A stretch of 21,524 nucleotides of DNA from a virus. Of this stretch, positions 1-7,530 are shown piece after piece. The position numbers were made by a program, and so were the translations under genes. Every line of letters begins with the position of its first letter. Position 1 is the stretch's first letter. Where the stretch lies: positions 1 to 21,524 of IMG/VR virus record IMGVR_UViG_3300014720_004476. The stretch is one strand, 5' to 3'. The notes below the pieces were generated by a model. That model did not search any database. It had not been told where the DNA came from and saw only the letters and a list, made by a program, of their open reading frames with translations.

Positions 1-1
1 A

Positions 2-1114
2 ACTCCTTTACTAGAAGCGCCTAAGAAAAAATATGATGATGTAATAGATGTTACGCCTGTACAATCTAAAACTCCTATACTAGAAGCACCCAAATCTATA
101 GCTCCATTAATGCTTGAGGGACCCAAGCAAAAAACTAATCCAACGCCTTCTATATTAGACACATCTAAGAAAATAGAGCAACCTTCGTCTTCTGGAACAA
201 TTTCAACAAAGCTTGTTGAAGATATAGCTAGTATTAAAAAGGCTATGTTAAATGATGGTATATTAGTTAAAGTTATAAATCCCGAAGAATTGAAATCTCA
301 GAGCGGTGGGGAAGGGGGTGGAGGAGTAGGAGCACTTGATGTTGCTAAATCTGGATTAGATGCTATTGGAGATATAGCAGGTAATGGCAAAGCCCCAGAT
401 AAAGCAGGGGGAAAAGTAAGTAAATTTTTGGGTATGGCTGGCAAAGCTGCAAAAGTATTAGGACCAGCGGCAGCAATAGCTGGAGCTGCTTACAGTGGTT
501 TCGAGGGATTTCAAAACACAGAACAGAATTTTGATCTCAAAGAAGGTGAAAAAGCTACAACAGGACAAAAAATATCATCAACCTTAGGTGGTATAGCTTC
601 CGGCGCAACTTTCGGATTATTAAGCGAAAAAACTGCTGCTCAAGGTATTCAAAAAGCAGGAAATGCTATTGGCTCATTTTTTGGAATAGGTAAAAAAGAT
701 GAGACACCTACTCCTGGTAAAATTGAAGAAAAGGGAATAAGAATAGCAGGCGAAGCATATATAGAAGGACAACCATTATCTGAAAAACAAATGGCAGTAA
801 TTGGTATGGCTAAAGATATGGGTAAACAATATCCGCCCGCAATCGAAGCACAATATAGTAAACAAAAGCAAGAGCTTGTTAATAAAATAACACCTGCAGA
901 GAAAAAAGATATAGCAACACCCATGTCTGAAATGAGTAGAGATAATGAAGATTTAAAACGTCAATCATCTGCTCCCACACTAGCGCCACCAATAGTTTCT
1001 AATACAGTACAAACTAATAATACTCAAACACTGTCTCCTATTAAAGCTCAACCAAGAGGAACGATGAGTTCAGCATTAGAAAGATATGTGGATAGGGTAT
1101 CAGCGTTTGCATAA
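2..1114 (+). CDS. C-terminal part of a large phage structural protein (tape-measure-like), 5' end outside window
   Basis: The reading frame is open from the left edge of the window, so the first ATG at 110 is internal and this is the end of a longer gene. The visible part (about 370 residues) starts with short proline-rich repeats of the type TPLLEAPK / TPILEAPK / APLMLEGPK. It continues with a Gly-rich linker and then a long Ala/Gly-rich, mildly hydrophobic stretch (roughly residues 75-195 counted from the ATG at 110) with small-residue helices such as GPAAAIAGAAYSG. Such regions occur in tape-measure and other long internal tail or injected virion proteins, but I see no diagnostic enzyme motif. 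It is the only gene on the + strand and converges on the small secreted-protein gene, with a two-way terminator between them. Virion role is inference; the identity is uncertain. Confidence 0.6.
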   Translation, partial: TPLLEAPKKKYDDVIDVTPVQSKTPILEAPKSIAPLMLEGPKQKTNPTPSILDTSKKIEQPSSSGTISTKLVEDIASIKKAMLNDGILVKVINPEELKSQSGGEGGGGVGALDVAKSGLDAIGDIAGNGKAPDKAGGKVSKFLGMAGKAAKVLGPAAAIAGAAYSGFEGFQNTEQNFDLKEGEKATTGQKISSTLGGIASGATFGLLSEKTAAQGIQKAGNAIGSFFGIGKKDETPTPGKIEEKGIRIAGEAYIEGQPLSEKQMAVIGMAKDMGKQYPPAIEAQYSKQKQELVNKITPAEKKDIATPMSEMSRDNEDLKRQSSAPTLAPPIVSNTVQTNNTQTLSPIKAQPRGTMSSALERYVDRVSAFA

Positions 1115-1140
1115 AAAAAGGGAGCTAGGCTCCCTTTTTT
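1113..1140. terminator. Bidirectional Rho-independent terminator
   Basis: A 6-bp GC-rich stem, GGGAGC / GCTCCC with loop TAG (1120-1134), is flanked by seven A on the left and six T on the right. It therefore reads as a stem plus U-tract on both strands. It sits exactly between the converging genes ending at 1114 (+) and 1154 (-), as expected for a shared terminator. Confidence 0.9.
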
Positions 1141-1153
1141 GTTGACTACTAAA

Positions 1154-1381
1154 TTACTTCTTAGCAGGATCGGCTTTAGGAGCGTCCTTCTTTGGCTCCT
1201 CTTTCTTTTCTTCTACTGGCTTACCGTCTTTACCAACAGGCTTTACCTTTGGCTTAACAGGTTCTTCTTTCTTTGCTTCTGCTTTAGGAGCGTCCTTCTT
1301 TGGCTCCTCTTTCTTAGCATCAGCTGCAAAAACTCCAGTAATAAGACCAAGTGCTGCGAAAAGTGCAATTAAAGTTTTCAT
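1154..1381 (-). CDS. Small secreted Lys/Glu/Pro-rich protein with signal peptide
   Basis: A 75-residue protein. Residues 1-19 form a clear Sec signal peptide (MKTLIALFAALGLITGVFA) with a likely cleavage after GVFA. The mature part is made almost only of K, E, A, P and D, with the motif KKEEPKKDAPKA occurring near its start and again near its end; it should be disordered and highly charged. The start has a good Shine-Dalgarno sequence (AAGGAAAC) about 7 nt upstream. Similar lysine/proline-rich small exported proteins are common in bacteria and phages without assigned function. It would be exported to the periplasm of the infected cell. It lies downstream of gene 32 with about 100 nt of non-coding DNA between them. 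Function unknown. Confidence 0.7.
   Translation of the reverse strand: MKTLIALFAALGLITGVFAADAKKEEPKKDAPKAEAKKEEPVKPKVKPVGKDGKPVEEKKEEPKKDAPKADPAKK
1173..1315. repeat. Two 35-bp exact direct repeats inside the secreted-protein gene
   Basis: The same 35 bases occur at 1173-1207 and 1281-1315, 108 bp apart and in the same frame. They encode the two KKEEPKKDAPKA segments. Exact nucleotide identity suggests a recent internal duplication rather than only constrained protein sequence. Confidence 0.85.
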
Positions 1382-1481
1382 AAAAGTTTCCTTTTAAAGT
1401 TTAAAATAATAGGTCGTCATCCTTAGCGATTCATGATCTGAATTAGTCAGACGGATACTCGCATACAGCTTGGACTAGCTA
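1382..1481 (-). other. Non-coding gap downstream of gene 32
   Basis: A 100-nt stretch between the end of gene 32 and the start of the secreted-protein gene. It contains the Shine-Dalgarno of the latter and a weak 5-bp stem ATTCA/TGAAT (1429-1443). I see no convincing promoter, tRNA or strong terminator. Confidence 0.4.
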
Positions 1482-2402
1482 TCAGTCATCGTTTGCCAAT
1501 TTGGCAAAATAAGATAACGATTCTTCGTCGTCATCAAAATCTACTTCTTTAGGTGGCGCCTTTGCTGCAGGTTTAGATACAACCTGCGCTTTTGGAGCAG
1601 GTGCCATCGGTTCATCTAGTTCTACTTCTTCGGCTCTACGAGCAGCTGGTGCTGTAGTACCCGACAATACTGTTTCTAATTTTTGCTTCAAGAAATCATA
1701 AGTCTTGAAGTGCTTGGGATCAAGGAATTCTGTAAGTGAATATTGCTTACTCCAGATTGCCTCGATACGATCATCGTTATCTGCTACTGGGCTAGGAGAA
1801 TCAAACTCAGATTTATCATAATTACGATAACCCTCAACATTACGAATCTTAAGTTTGAAGTTTGCTCCTTCCCAGAAGTCAAATGGGTTAATTGGTTTCT
1901 CATCTTCGAATTGTGGTTGAGAAACATCTTTAATCTTGTCAAAAATTTTCTTACCAAATCTGAATAAGAAAACTTTTCCTTCATTCTCAGGATTAGCGGC
2001 ATCCTTAATAACAAGAATATTTGTAATGTAATTTAATTTACGCTTTTGCTTACGAGCTGTTTCTTTATCTGCTTCACTACCACTATTCCATAGTTTAGTA
2101 TTAAGCTCAGAAACAGGGTCAGTCTGACCAATAGTGGTCAATGAATTTTCAATGTACCATTTACCTGATGGACCTTGGAAACCATGAGACCAAATACGAA
2201 CCCAGGGAAGTTCTTCACCTTTAGGAGGTGCAAGAAAACGAATAACTGCATATCCGTTACCTGCCTTGTCTACCGCAGGAACCCAAAAGCGATCATCGCC
2301 TTTTGCTTCAGATTGGGGATTAGAAATCTTCTCAACCTCTTTCATTAGTGTATCAAAACCACCACGAGATTTGCGAAGATCGGATAGAGATGTAAATGCC
2401 AT
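1482..2402 (-). CDS. 32: T4 gp32-like single-stranded DNA-binding protein
   Basis: A 306-residue protein that matches the T4 gp32 family in length and in the order of parts. There is a basic N-terminal cooperativity (LAST-like) motif LRKSRGG at residues 9-15 and a core OB-fold region with the family signature KWYIENSLTT at about 81-90, followed by DPVSELNTKLWNSG and NPENEGKVFLFRFG. An Ala/Pro linker follows, then a strongly acidic tail (DFDDDEESLSYFAKLANDD) of the kind that contacts other replication proteins. It coats ssDNA during replication, recombination and repair and works with gp59. The whole protein contains no cysteine, so the zinc-binding site of T4 gp32 (one His and three Cys) cannot be present. 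The start is fixed by GGAG 8 nt upstream. It is followed upstream in the operon by genes 59 and 33, the T4 order. Confidence 0.95.
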   Translation of the reverse strand: MAFTSLSDLRKSRGGFDTLMKEVEKISNPQSEAKGDDRFWVPAVDKAGNGYAVIRFLAPPKGEELPWVRIWSHGFQGPSGKWYIENSLTTIGQTDPVSELNTKLWNSGSEADKETARKQKRKLNYITNILVIKDAANPENEGKVFLFRFGKKIFDKIKDVSQPQFEDEKPINPFDFWEGANFKLKIRNVEGYRNYDKSEFDSPSPVADNDDRIEAIWSKQYSLTEFLDPKHFKTYDFLKQKLETVLSGTTAPAARRAEEVELDEPMAPAPKAQVVSKPAAKAPPKEVDFDDDEESLSYFAKLANDD

Positions 2403-2435
2403 TTGTATTACTCCGTATTTGCGTTGTATAAAATT

Positions 2436-2621
2436 TTAGCGTCGTTTGATTTTTGTATAAGTATCATACTCAAGAAACTCATCAAATTCTGCATCATCTT
2501 TTCTCGATGATACTACATTATATATTAATTTTCGATGCTTGTCTAGTTTATTTTTGGAAGATTTGATCTTATGTAATCTTTTTTCGCGATCATAATCGTC
2601 AAACCGTTTTGTGTCACCCAT
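2436..2621 (-). CDS. Small highly charged protein of unknown function
   Basis: A 61-residue protein, very rich in Lys, Arg, Asp and Glu (for example DDYDREKRLHKIKSSKNK), with no membrane segment or signal peptide. AGGAAG lies about 11 nt before the ATG and the gap to the preceding stop codon is 6 nt, so it belongs to the 33-59-32 operon. Short charged proteins at this place are common in T4-like phages, but I do not recognise a named family. Confidence 0.65.
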   Translation of the reverse strand: MGDTKRFDDYDREKRLHKIKSSKNKLDKHRKLIYNVVSSRKDDAEFDEFLEYDTYTKIKRR

Positions 2622-2627
2622 ATGATT

Positions 2628-2867
2628 TTAAACTTCCTCGTCTCTATTATTAACCACAATGTATGGCCATGCTGAAATTCTTTTGGTTAATTCCTGCTGA
2701 TTTCTAGCTAGCTTTATTAAATACCTTTGTGTTTCTTTTATTGATTCAATTTGAGTATTGAGACTATCTACCATAGCATTAATTTGCTCGTTTATTCGAA
2801 TTAATTCTGTTTCAATGTTGGTTAGTCTCTGCGCCGTCATATCCAAATCGTCTTCTAATAATTTCAT
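2628..2867 (-). CDS. Small coiled-coil protein
   Basis: A 79-residue protein. From about residue 8 to 65 it is almost continuous heptad-like helix (LTNIETELIRINEQINAMVDS and beyond), so it is predicted to be a coiled coil. Its first 56 bases overlap the end of gene 59 in another frame. This start is supported by AAGGAT about 8 nt upstream; a later ATG (codon 10) would reduce the overlap but has no visible ribosome-binding site. It lies between gene 59 and a small charged gene in the replication block. Function unknown. Confidence 0.65.
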   Translation of the reverse strand: MKLLEDDLDMTAQRLTNIETELIRINEQINAMVDSLNTQIESIKETQRYLIKLARNQQELTKRISAWPYIVVNNRDEEV

Positions 2868-3444
2868 TAAATTTATCCTTATCTATTACAAGGAACGGTC
2901 TATACTTTTTAATTAGTCTTGATATATCGGGCCAAACAATAGTGTCACTAATTTCTGTATCGAATTTGTTAACCAACCCATATAATTTGTCCAGTATTAC
3001 TAGTGTTTCTATTGTTATGCTTTTTCTCAAATATGCCTTAATTATATATGGATGTTCGCCTTTTGCACAATTGAAAAGATCACCAAACTGCTTTTTGCTC
3101 TCTTCCAATTCCTCTAAAAGTTTATCTAAATCTTGCGTGAAATTATATGACAAACTTTCTACTCTTTTCTTCCAAAGAATATAGGTCTCTTTTGCTTCTG
3201 TATCAAATACTCCGCCCCACCGATCTCCAGAAACGAAATTAGCAATAAGAAAATTAGCTACTTCTTCGTCTGTATAAGTTTTTGCTACTTTATTTATTGC
3301 ATACAAATCTTTTCTTTTAGCAAAAGCTTGTCTGGTTGCTCTAACTTTCCCCTTCTGTTCAATAACATCATATTTGTCTGTTGTAAAATGTAACTTTAAT
3401 GCCAAGTAATACTTATAAACTTCAAATGCATCCATTACGATCAT
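2812..3444 (-). CDS. 59: T4 gp59-like replicative helicase loader
   Basis: A 210-residue protein close to T4 gp59 (217 residues) in length. The N-terminal part carries the family pattern: VYKYYLALKLHF then KYDV near residues 8-26, then RQAFAKRKDLYAINK. A middle FLIANFVSGDRWGG corresponds to the gp59 segment around its FISNLVANQDAW. In T4 this protein binds forks, contacts gp32 and loads the gp41 helicase. It is encoded next to genes 33 and 32, as in T4. The start overlaps the gene 33 stop in an ATGA arrangement, which suggests translational coupling. A second ATG three codons later is possible. Confidence 0.9.
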   Translation of the reverse strand: MIVMDAFEVYKYYLALKLHFTTDKYDVIEQKGKVRATRQAFAKRKDLYAINKVAKTYTDEEVANFLIANFVSGDRWGGVFDTEAKETYILWKKRVESLSYNFTQDLDKLLEELEESKKQFGDLFNCAKGEHPYIIKAYLRKSITIETLVILDKLYGLVNKFDTEISDTIVWPDISRLIKKYRPFLVIDKDKFNEIIRRRFGYDGAETNQH

Positions 3445-3704
3445 ATAGGTAATTTACCCCTTCGTTTTAGTAAATTTGCTTCTTCCGCCTCAATCTGAAT
3501 TTTATCCTTTAAAGATTGATTCACCAATGAGGCAACTGAAGAAACATCAATGTCAATATTATTACAATAATCTATGATAGCATCCATATAACCGATTTTT
3601 TCTTTGGCTACTTTTTCTTCTATGTGCAGAGAAAATTCATTTGCCGATCTAAATCTTTTAGTTATTATAATGCCATCGGTTAACTTATTAAATTCTTCAA
3701 TCAT
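3441..3704 (-). CDS. 33: T4 gp33-like late transcription co-activator
   Basis: An 87-residue protein. The central and C-terminal parts follow the gp33 pattern: a helix EEKVAKEKIGYMDAIIDYC, comparable to MVEEFGMSYLEATTAF in T4, and then SLKDKIQIEAEEANLL, comparable to IIEKIQSEAIDENLL. In T4 gp33 bridges RNA polymerase and the sliding clamp to activate late promoters. It is shorter than T4 gp33 (112 residues). It overlaps gene 59 and the upstream membrane-protein gene by ATGA on both sides. Its presence fits the TATAAATA late promoter found at 17932-17939. Synteny with gene 59 makes the call firmer than sequence alone. Confidence 0.82.
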   Translation of the reverse strand: MIEEFNKLTDGIIITKRFRSANEFSLHIEEKVAKEKIGYMDAIIDYCNNIDIDVSSVASLVNQSLKDKIQIEAEEANLLKRRGKLPI

Positions 3705-4036
3705 TTAAATAGCACCAAAGCTAGCATAATTGCGTGTGCTAAAAATCCACAACCAATAGTAATCACGTTAAGCATATCCTTTAAAATTGCTGCACGAATA
3801 AACAATAAAGATAATCCTACCCAAATAAACAATACCAGATCAATAGGAGGAGTTTTGTCAGACAATCCCGCCATCAAAGCAATCATTGTGGGAACAATAG
3901 ATGCATGAATTAAAATTATTGCAACCCAAGTAATAGTTTCTGCAGTAGCAGCTGTTACATGAGTTCTAAAATATTCTACAATCTTTTGCACATTAAATAA
4001 ATTTATATCTTTAATTTTTTGTACTAAATTGTTCAT
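3701..4036 (-). CDS. Small integral membrane protein
   Basis: A 111-residue protein with three predicted membrane helices (about residues 35-57, 65-81 and 88-110) after a mostly amphipathic N-terminal 30 residues. No signal peptide cleavage site or enzyme motif is visible. AAGGTTTC precedes the ATG, and the stop overlaps the gene 33 start by 4 nt. It would sit in the inner membrane of the infected cell. No family recognised; a role in lysis control or membrane remodelling cannot be told from the sequence. Confidence 0.7.
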   Translation of the reverse strand: MNNLVQKIKDINLFNVQKIVEYFRTHVTAATAETITWVAIILIHASIVPTMIALMAGLSDKTPPIDLVLFIWVGLSLLFIRAAILKDMLNVITIGCGFLAHAIMLALVLFK

Positions 4037-4044
4037 TTGAAACC

Positions 4045-4743
4045 TTATGTTCTGGTTGAATAATCTCTTTGTATTTTAAGAGATTTGAAAAAAGGATTTA
4101 ATCTTACATATGTAGAATTTGTCCTTTGAAGATATAATATCTTATCACAAATAGCTCTATCCGCAGGCATAACACCAAATTGATTACAAAATTCTATTAG
4201 TTTTTTAGCTCCCTTTGGTTTAAGAATGTATCCATATGCTCCTCTAAAACTAAAAGTACCTATAGTTTCGGTTAACTTGTCTTTGGGATAAAAACTATTA
4301 ATAGGATACTCAGATACTCCATTTTTTTCTATTTTTACATTCTGATTATACTTTAAAAAATGTTCTTCACTATCTGAAGGCAAGTTAGAATTAAATGGTA
4401 TAAAGGCATCTAAATGACATACTTCTTTTATATCCATATCAATTATTTTAGGATCTTTCAACACTAAGGCATCGTGTTCGAGAATTAAATATGATTCTAA
4501 ATCTTCACTACATTTTTTCCATAAACTCCAATGACTTAAAAAACAACCAATAGTTCCTAGTGTAATATGTTTTTGATTATTATTAACTTTTAAGTAAAAT
4601 CTAGATAAATCTTTTATATCTGTAATTCGTATGCCATCAAAAAATTTAGCATTGATATTTAAATTATTGCATGAAACCATAGTTTCTTCAGCTAAATTAC
4701 AAGAAAAATTATTTTCTTTCAATCTTATAATATAAGTTTTCAT
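4045..4743 (-). CDS. Glycosyltransferase family 25-like protein
   Basis: A 232-residue protein from the chosen start. It shows the GT25 (LPS galactosyltransferase / collagen galactosyltransferase) pattern: an N-terminal YIIRLKEN strand, GTIGCFLSHWSLWKK at about residues 63-77, and the catalytic-region motif YLILEHDALV at about 85-94, where most relatives have E-D-D. A later RGAYGYILKPKGAKKLIEF also fits the family. I chose the second ATG (4743) because it gives a TAATG junction with the preceding oxygenase gene; the first ATG would begin at 4755. It would transfer a sugar from a nucleotide-sugar donor in the cytoplasm; the acceptor is unknown. It is the last gene of a carbamoyltransferase-oxygenase-GT25 operon. 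Confidence 0.82.
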   Translation of the reverse strand: MKTYIIRLKENNFSCNLAEETMVSCNNLNINAKFFDGIRITDIKDLSRFYLKVNNNQKHITLGTIGCFLSHWSLWKKCSEDLESYLILEHDALVLKDPKIIDMDIKEVCHLDAFIPFNSNLPSDSEEHFLKYNQNVKIEKNGVSEYPINSFYPKDKLTETIGTFSFRGAYGYILKPKGAKKLIEFCNQFGVMPADRAICDKILYLQRTNSTYVRLNPFFKSLKIQRDYSTRT

Positions 4744-5306
4744 TAAGCAGCCCAAGATACAAAAGAATATCTAACCCCTTGCCTAACCGGTTCTACTCTA
4801 TGCGGAAAAAGAAAACTTGAGGGAAATACCATGATATCACCTGCCCTAAGTTCAATTTTTGTATTTTCAAAAAACACTAATTCACCACCTTCGTAATTAT
4901 TATTTAAAGCGCCCAGAACACTTAATACAGGCACACCCTTTACCTTTCCGTCGAACATAGAATAAATATGATCACAATGTAAGTCCATACTAGTATTTTC
5001 TAAATATCTATTTATTCTAACAGTAGTAATAGTTTTTACTGCTCTAAAATAAGGCAACCTTAAAAACTTTAAGTAATCATCTATTGCTGTTAAAATAAAA
5101 CTACGTAATCCAGATTTATCTTCTATATCAGCATTTTTAGAAATTTCCAAATCGTAGGAATTAGTTTTCATTTTCCCAGAAAAATTATTATAATATGCAT
5201 GTTTATTATACTCAATATTTTCTACATAATCACTTAAAAAAAGTAAATGATTTTTTGGAATTATATCCTTGAAAATTACTATATAATCATCTAAACTTTT
5301 ACGCAT
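4743..5306 (-). CDS. 2-oxoglutarate/Fe(II)-dependent dioxygenase (prolyl 4-hydroxylase-like)
   Basis: A 187-residue protein with the double-stranded beta-helix metal triad: H110-C-D112 in MDLHCDHIYS, H169 in FPHRVEPV, and R179 ten residues later as the likely 2-oxoglutarate anchor. GGELVFFENT and AGDIMVFPSSFLFPHRVEPV are typical of the P4Hc group. The reaction is hydroxylation of a substrate with O2 and 2-oxoglutarate. Members are frequent in T4-like phages of aquatic bacteria; targets are mostly unknown. It overlaps the carbamoyltransferase gene by 8 nt and touches the GT25 gene by TAATG, so the three products are probably made together and may act on the same substrate. Confidence 0.88.
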   Translation of the reverse strand: MRKSLDDYIVIFKDIIPKNHLLFLSDYVENIEYNKHAYYNNFSGKMKTNSYDLEISKNADIEDKSGLRSFILTAIDDYLKFLRLPYFRAVKTITTVRINRYLENTSMDLHCDHIYSMFDGKVKGVPVLSVLGALNNNYEGGELVFFENTKIELRAGDIMVFPSSFLFPHRVEPVRQGVRYSFVSWAA

Positions 5307-6963
5307 TTAATAAAACTTTCTCATCATCAAAATAAATGTAATCTAATTTACTATTATTTAGTAATTGAATTGCATCTTGTTTAGTTTGAATTAAAGGTCT
5401 GCCTGCTAAATTTAAACTTGTGTTTAATAGAACCGGGCATCCCGTTACATTATAAAATGCCAGTAATAAATTATATAAAAATCCATCTTCCTTATCAATA
5501 GTTTGTATTCTACAAGACCCATCAACATGAATGACAGCAGGAAATAGATTTTTTCCTTCTTCGTTTGATGTGAAATTAATTGTCATATGTGGGGAATCGT
5601 TTAGCCCCTCAGTAAAAAAGTATTTTTTAAATTCTGATCTAAGTATCACACCGGCAAAAGGTCTGTACCATTCTCGTTTTTTTATATTATTTACAATATT
5701 TCTGGCTTCATATTCTCTAGGATCAAATAGAATTGATCTATGCCCTAGTGCTCTTGGACCAGCTTCGGGTGCACCGTTAAAAATACCTAGGCTTTTTTGA
5801 TTCACTAATAAATCAACTAAATCTTTAATTTTTACTTTTTTACCAATATTGTTTCTTAACTTCTCTTTCTCATTATAAAAATGAAAAAAGGTATCTTTAA
5901 CTGGAACAGGCAAAGTTGAGGTTACCTCAAAATACTTTTTATAGCAAGCACCAATAGTAATACCAGTGTCATCTGCTACTGGCTCGAAATAAAAATTAAT
6001 TTTGGGTAAATTTTTTATATAGAAATTATTAGCAACAACATTTAATCCATACCCACCAACAATACAAACGTTATAAACTTGATATAGGTTAGTATATTTT
6101 TCTATTAGATTAAGAACTTGTTGTTGAGTCTGAGTTTGTACTTCTAGAGCTCTATCTGCATAAAACTGAAAATTATCTTTAGTTATTTCTTTTGTAATTT
6201 TTTTCCAATAATTTTTGAATACCACTGATTCTAAATTATCTTTGTTATGAATGAAAAAACTATTTTGGATATTACCATCTAAATCGAAATAAGAATGGTC
6301 AATTTTTTTTCCATAGGAGGATAATCCCATAGTTTTTCCATTTTCAAGTGGATGTTGTCCTATTAATGTTGTAGCAGCTTCATATACTTTAACTATACTA
6401 AACGAAGAGTTTGCCTTAATATCACAATCTTGAAAATTACTAGTTAAAAAATGTTTAATCTCATAAGGATCTACTTTAGAAGAACACCAATAGTTCTTAT
6501 AAACAGGTTTACATTTATTTTTTTGGTCAAATAAAAATATACTCTCAGCTTCTCTTGCTAAAAAACTATTTTTGGATGTATACAAACATGCCCCGTTTCT
6601 ATCCACCACAAAAACTAAAGATTTATCAAATTTACTATTTACGTAAGCTAACCAAGCGTGCAAATCATGATGAGAATTTTCACAAAATGTCTCGTAAGTT
6701 TTTACTCGCCTATACTTTTTAATAATAGTTTCAAAAATAGTGCGGCTAGATTCATTTATATCATCTAAAGACGGTGTAAGAAATAAACTATAATCTATAT
6801 CTTGATTTGGATAGTTTTCAAAATACGCTATTAAACTTTTTATAGGATTTGAATCTCTTTTAATTTTAGAAAATCTTTCTTCTTTTCCAAAAAATTCAAT
6901 TTCACCATTATTAAGTACACAAACAGAACTATCATGGGTAATATTATAAGATAAAATTCTCAT
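5299..6963 (-). CDS. O-carbamoyltransferase (NodU/CmcH/TobZ family)
   Basis: A 554-residue protein, full length for the family. The N-terminal Kae1-like half has ITHDSSVCVLNNGEIEFFGKEERF at the start (HDSS, residues 10-13), the metal motif HHDLHA at 98-103, VVDRNGA at 119-125, and GGYGLNVVAN at 303-312 followed by EPVADDTGITIGA. The C-terminal YrdC-like half has NGAPEAGPRALGHRSI at about 396-411 and REWYRPFAGVI at 430-440; these carry the carbamoyl-phosphate-binding arginines in TobZ. It makes carbamoyl-adenylate from ATP and carbamoyl phosphate and passes the group to a hydroxyl, usually on a sugar. Coupled by overlap to an oxygenase that could create a hydroxyl group and to a glycosyltransferase. 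Acceptor unknown. Confidence 0.92.
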   Translation of the reverse strand: MRILSYNITHDSSVCVLNNGEIEFFGKEERFSKIKRDSNPIKSLIAYFENYPNQDIDYSLFLTPSLDDINESSRTIFETIIKKYRRVKTYETFCENSHHDLHAWLAYVNSKFDKSLVFVVDRNGACLYTSKNSFLAREAESIFLFDQKNKCKPVYKNYWCSSKVDPYEIKHFLTSNFQDCDIKANSSFSIVKVYEAATTLIGQHPLENGKTMGLSSYGKKIDHSYFDLDGNIQNSFFIHNKDNLESVVFKNYWKKITKEITKDNFQFYADRALEVQTQTQQQVLNLIEKYTNLYQVYNVCIVGGYGLNVVANNFYIKNLPKINFYFEPVADDTGITIGACYKKYFEVTSTLPVPVKDTFFHFYNEKEKLRNNIGKKVKIKDLVDLLVNQKSLGIFNGAPEAGPRALGHRSILFDPREYEARNIVNNIKKREWYRPFAGVILRSEFKKYFFTEGLNDSPHMTINFTSNEEGKNLFPAVIHVDGSCRIQTIDKEDGFLYNLLLAFYNVTGCPVLLNTSLNLAGRPLIQTKQDAIQLLNNSKLDYIYFDDEKVLLNA

Positions 6964-6964
6964 A

Positions 6965-7498
6965 TCATTTGTAAAAAATATGGTTACCTATGGTAGCAAT
7001 TTTTTGTTTGTTCCATTTAGGGTTGACATAGTTTGCATGATAATACATTGCCTCTTCAAGCACATCTAATCTAAAACCTTCAAGCAAAACCTTTTTAGCT
7101 ACACCATAACATTCATTTAATGCTTCTTGGTGTAATGGTCTTTTTCTTGTTACTGCTTCACAATACCAACTGAATTGACATACTACTTTTTCCATAAAAA
7201 CATTTTTTTGATATACTACTTTACAAACGTCACTTGGAAATAATCCCGATGCTGCTCTATTTAATGTAACTTGTGCAACTGCTACTTTACCCTCAAACGA
7301 TTCTTTAGCTGCCTCATAGTAAATATTATATGCCAAGCATTCTAGTTGTTTTTCTCTTTCTGCCATTGTAGTATATTTAGTTTGTACTTTAGCATTATTT
7401 TTTAATGATTCAAGTTTATATTCTACAAACTTATAGAAAAAATTACCTAATATAACAGCAGCAAAGCATACTAAGAAAATCTTTAGTAACTTGTCCAT
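6965..7498 (-). CDS. SleB-type cell wall hydrolase with N-terminal membrane anchor
   Basis: A 177-residue protein. Residues 5-22 are a single hydrophobic helix after MDK, with no clear signal-peptidase site, so it looks like a signal anchor that leaves the enzyme in the periplasm. From residue 50 on it is a SleB/Hydrolase_2 domain: LAYNIYYEAAKES with the likely catalytic E62, VAVAQVTLNRAASG, CQFSWY, YYHANYVNPKW and a final IGNHIFY. This family cleaves peptidoglycan (lytic transglycosylase type). A second lytic enzyme of the GH19 type is encoded at 11476-12108. It starts 32 nt after the previous gene, behind AGGAATTTTA and a GC-rich hairpin. A role in lysis is likely; a role at entry is possible. 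Confidence 0.87.
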   Translation of the reverse strand: MDKLLKIFLVCFAAVILGNFFYKFVEYKLESLKNNAKVQTKYTTMAEREKQLECLAYNIYYEAAKESFEGKVAVAQVTLNRAASGLFPSDVCKVVYQKNVFMEKVVCQFSWYCEAVTRKRPLHQEALNECYGVAKKVLLEGFRLDVLEEAMYYHANYVNPKWNKQKIATIGNHIFYK

Positions 7499-7510
7499 TA
7501 AAATTCCTAA

Positions 7511-7525
7511 GGGGGCAGAGCCCCC
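7511..7525 (-). other. GC-rich hairpin just upstream of the SleB-type gene
   Basis: GGGGGC / GCCCCC with loop AGA on the + strand is a 6-bp all-GC stem in an AT-rich region. It lies between the stop at 7531 and the SleB start at 7498 and is followed on the minus strand by TTAGGAATTTTA, which holds the Shine-Dalgarno. No run of T follows directly, so it may be an RNA-stability or processing element, or a weak terminator. Confidence 0.5.
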
Positions 7526-7530
7526 ATAAA

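Noticed and set aside
1139-1372. + strand 77-codon ORF
   Set aside because: Antisense of the secreted-protein gene; its aromatic/Leu-rich product is explained by the Lys/Glu codons on the other strand.
4744-4755. GT25 start at 4755 (MGCL...)
   Set aside because: The downstream ATG at 4743 forms a TAATG junction with the oxygenase stop and gives the family-like start MKTYIIRLKEN.
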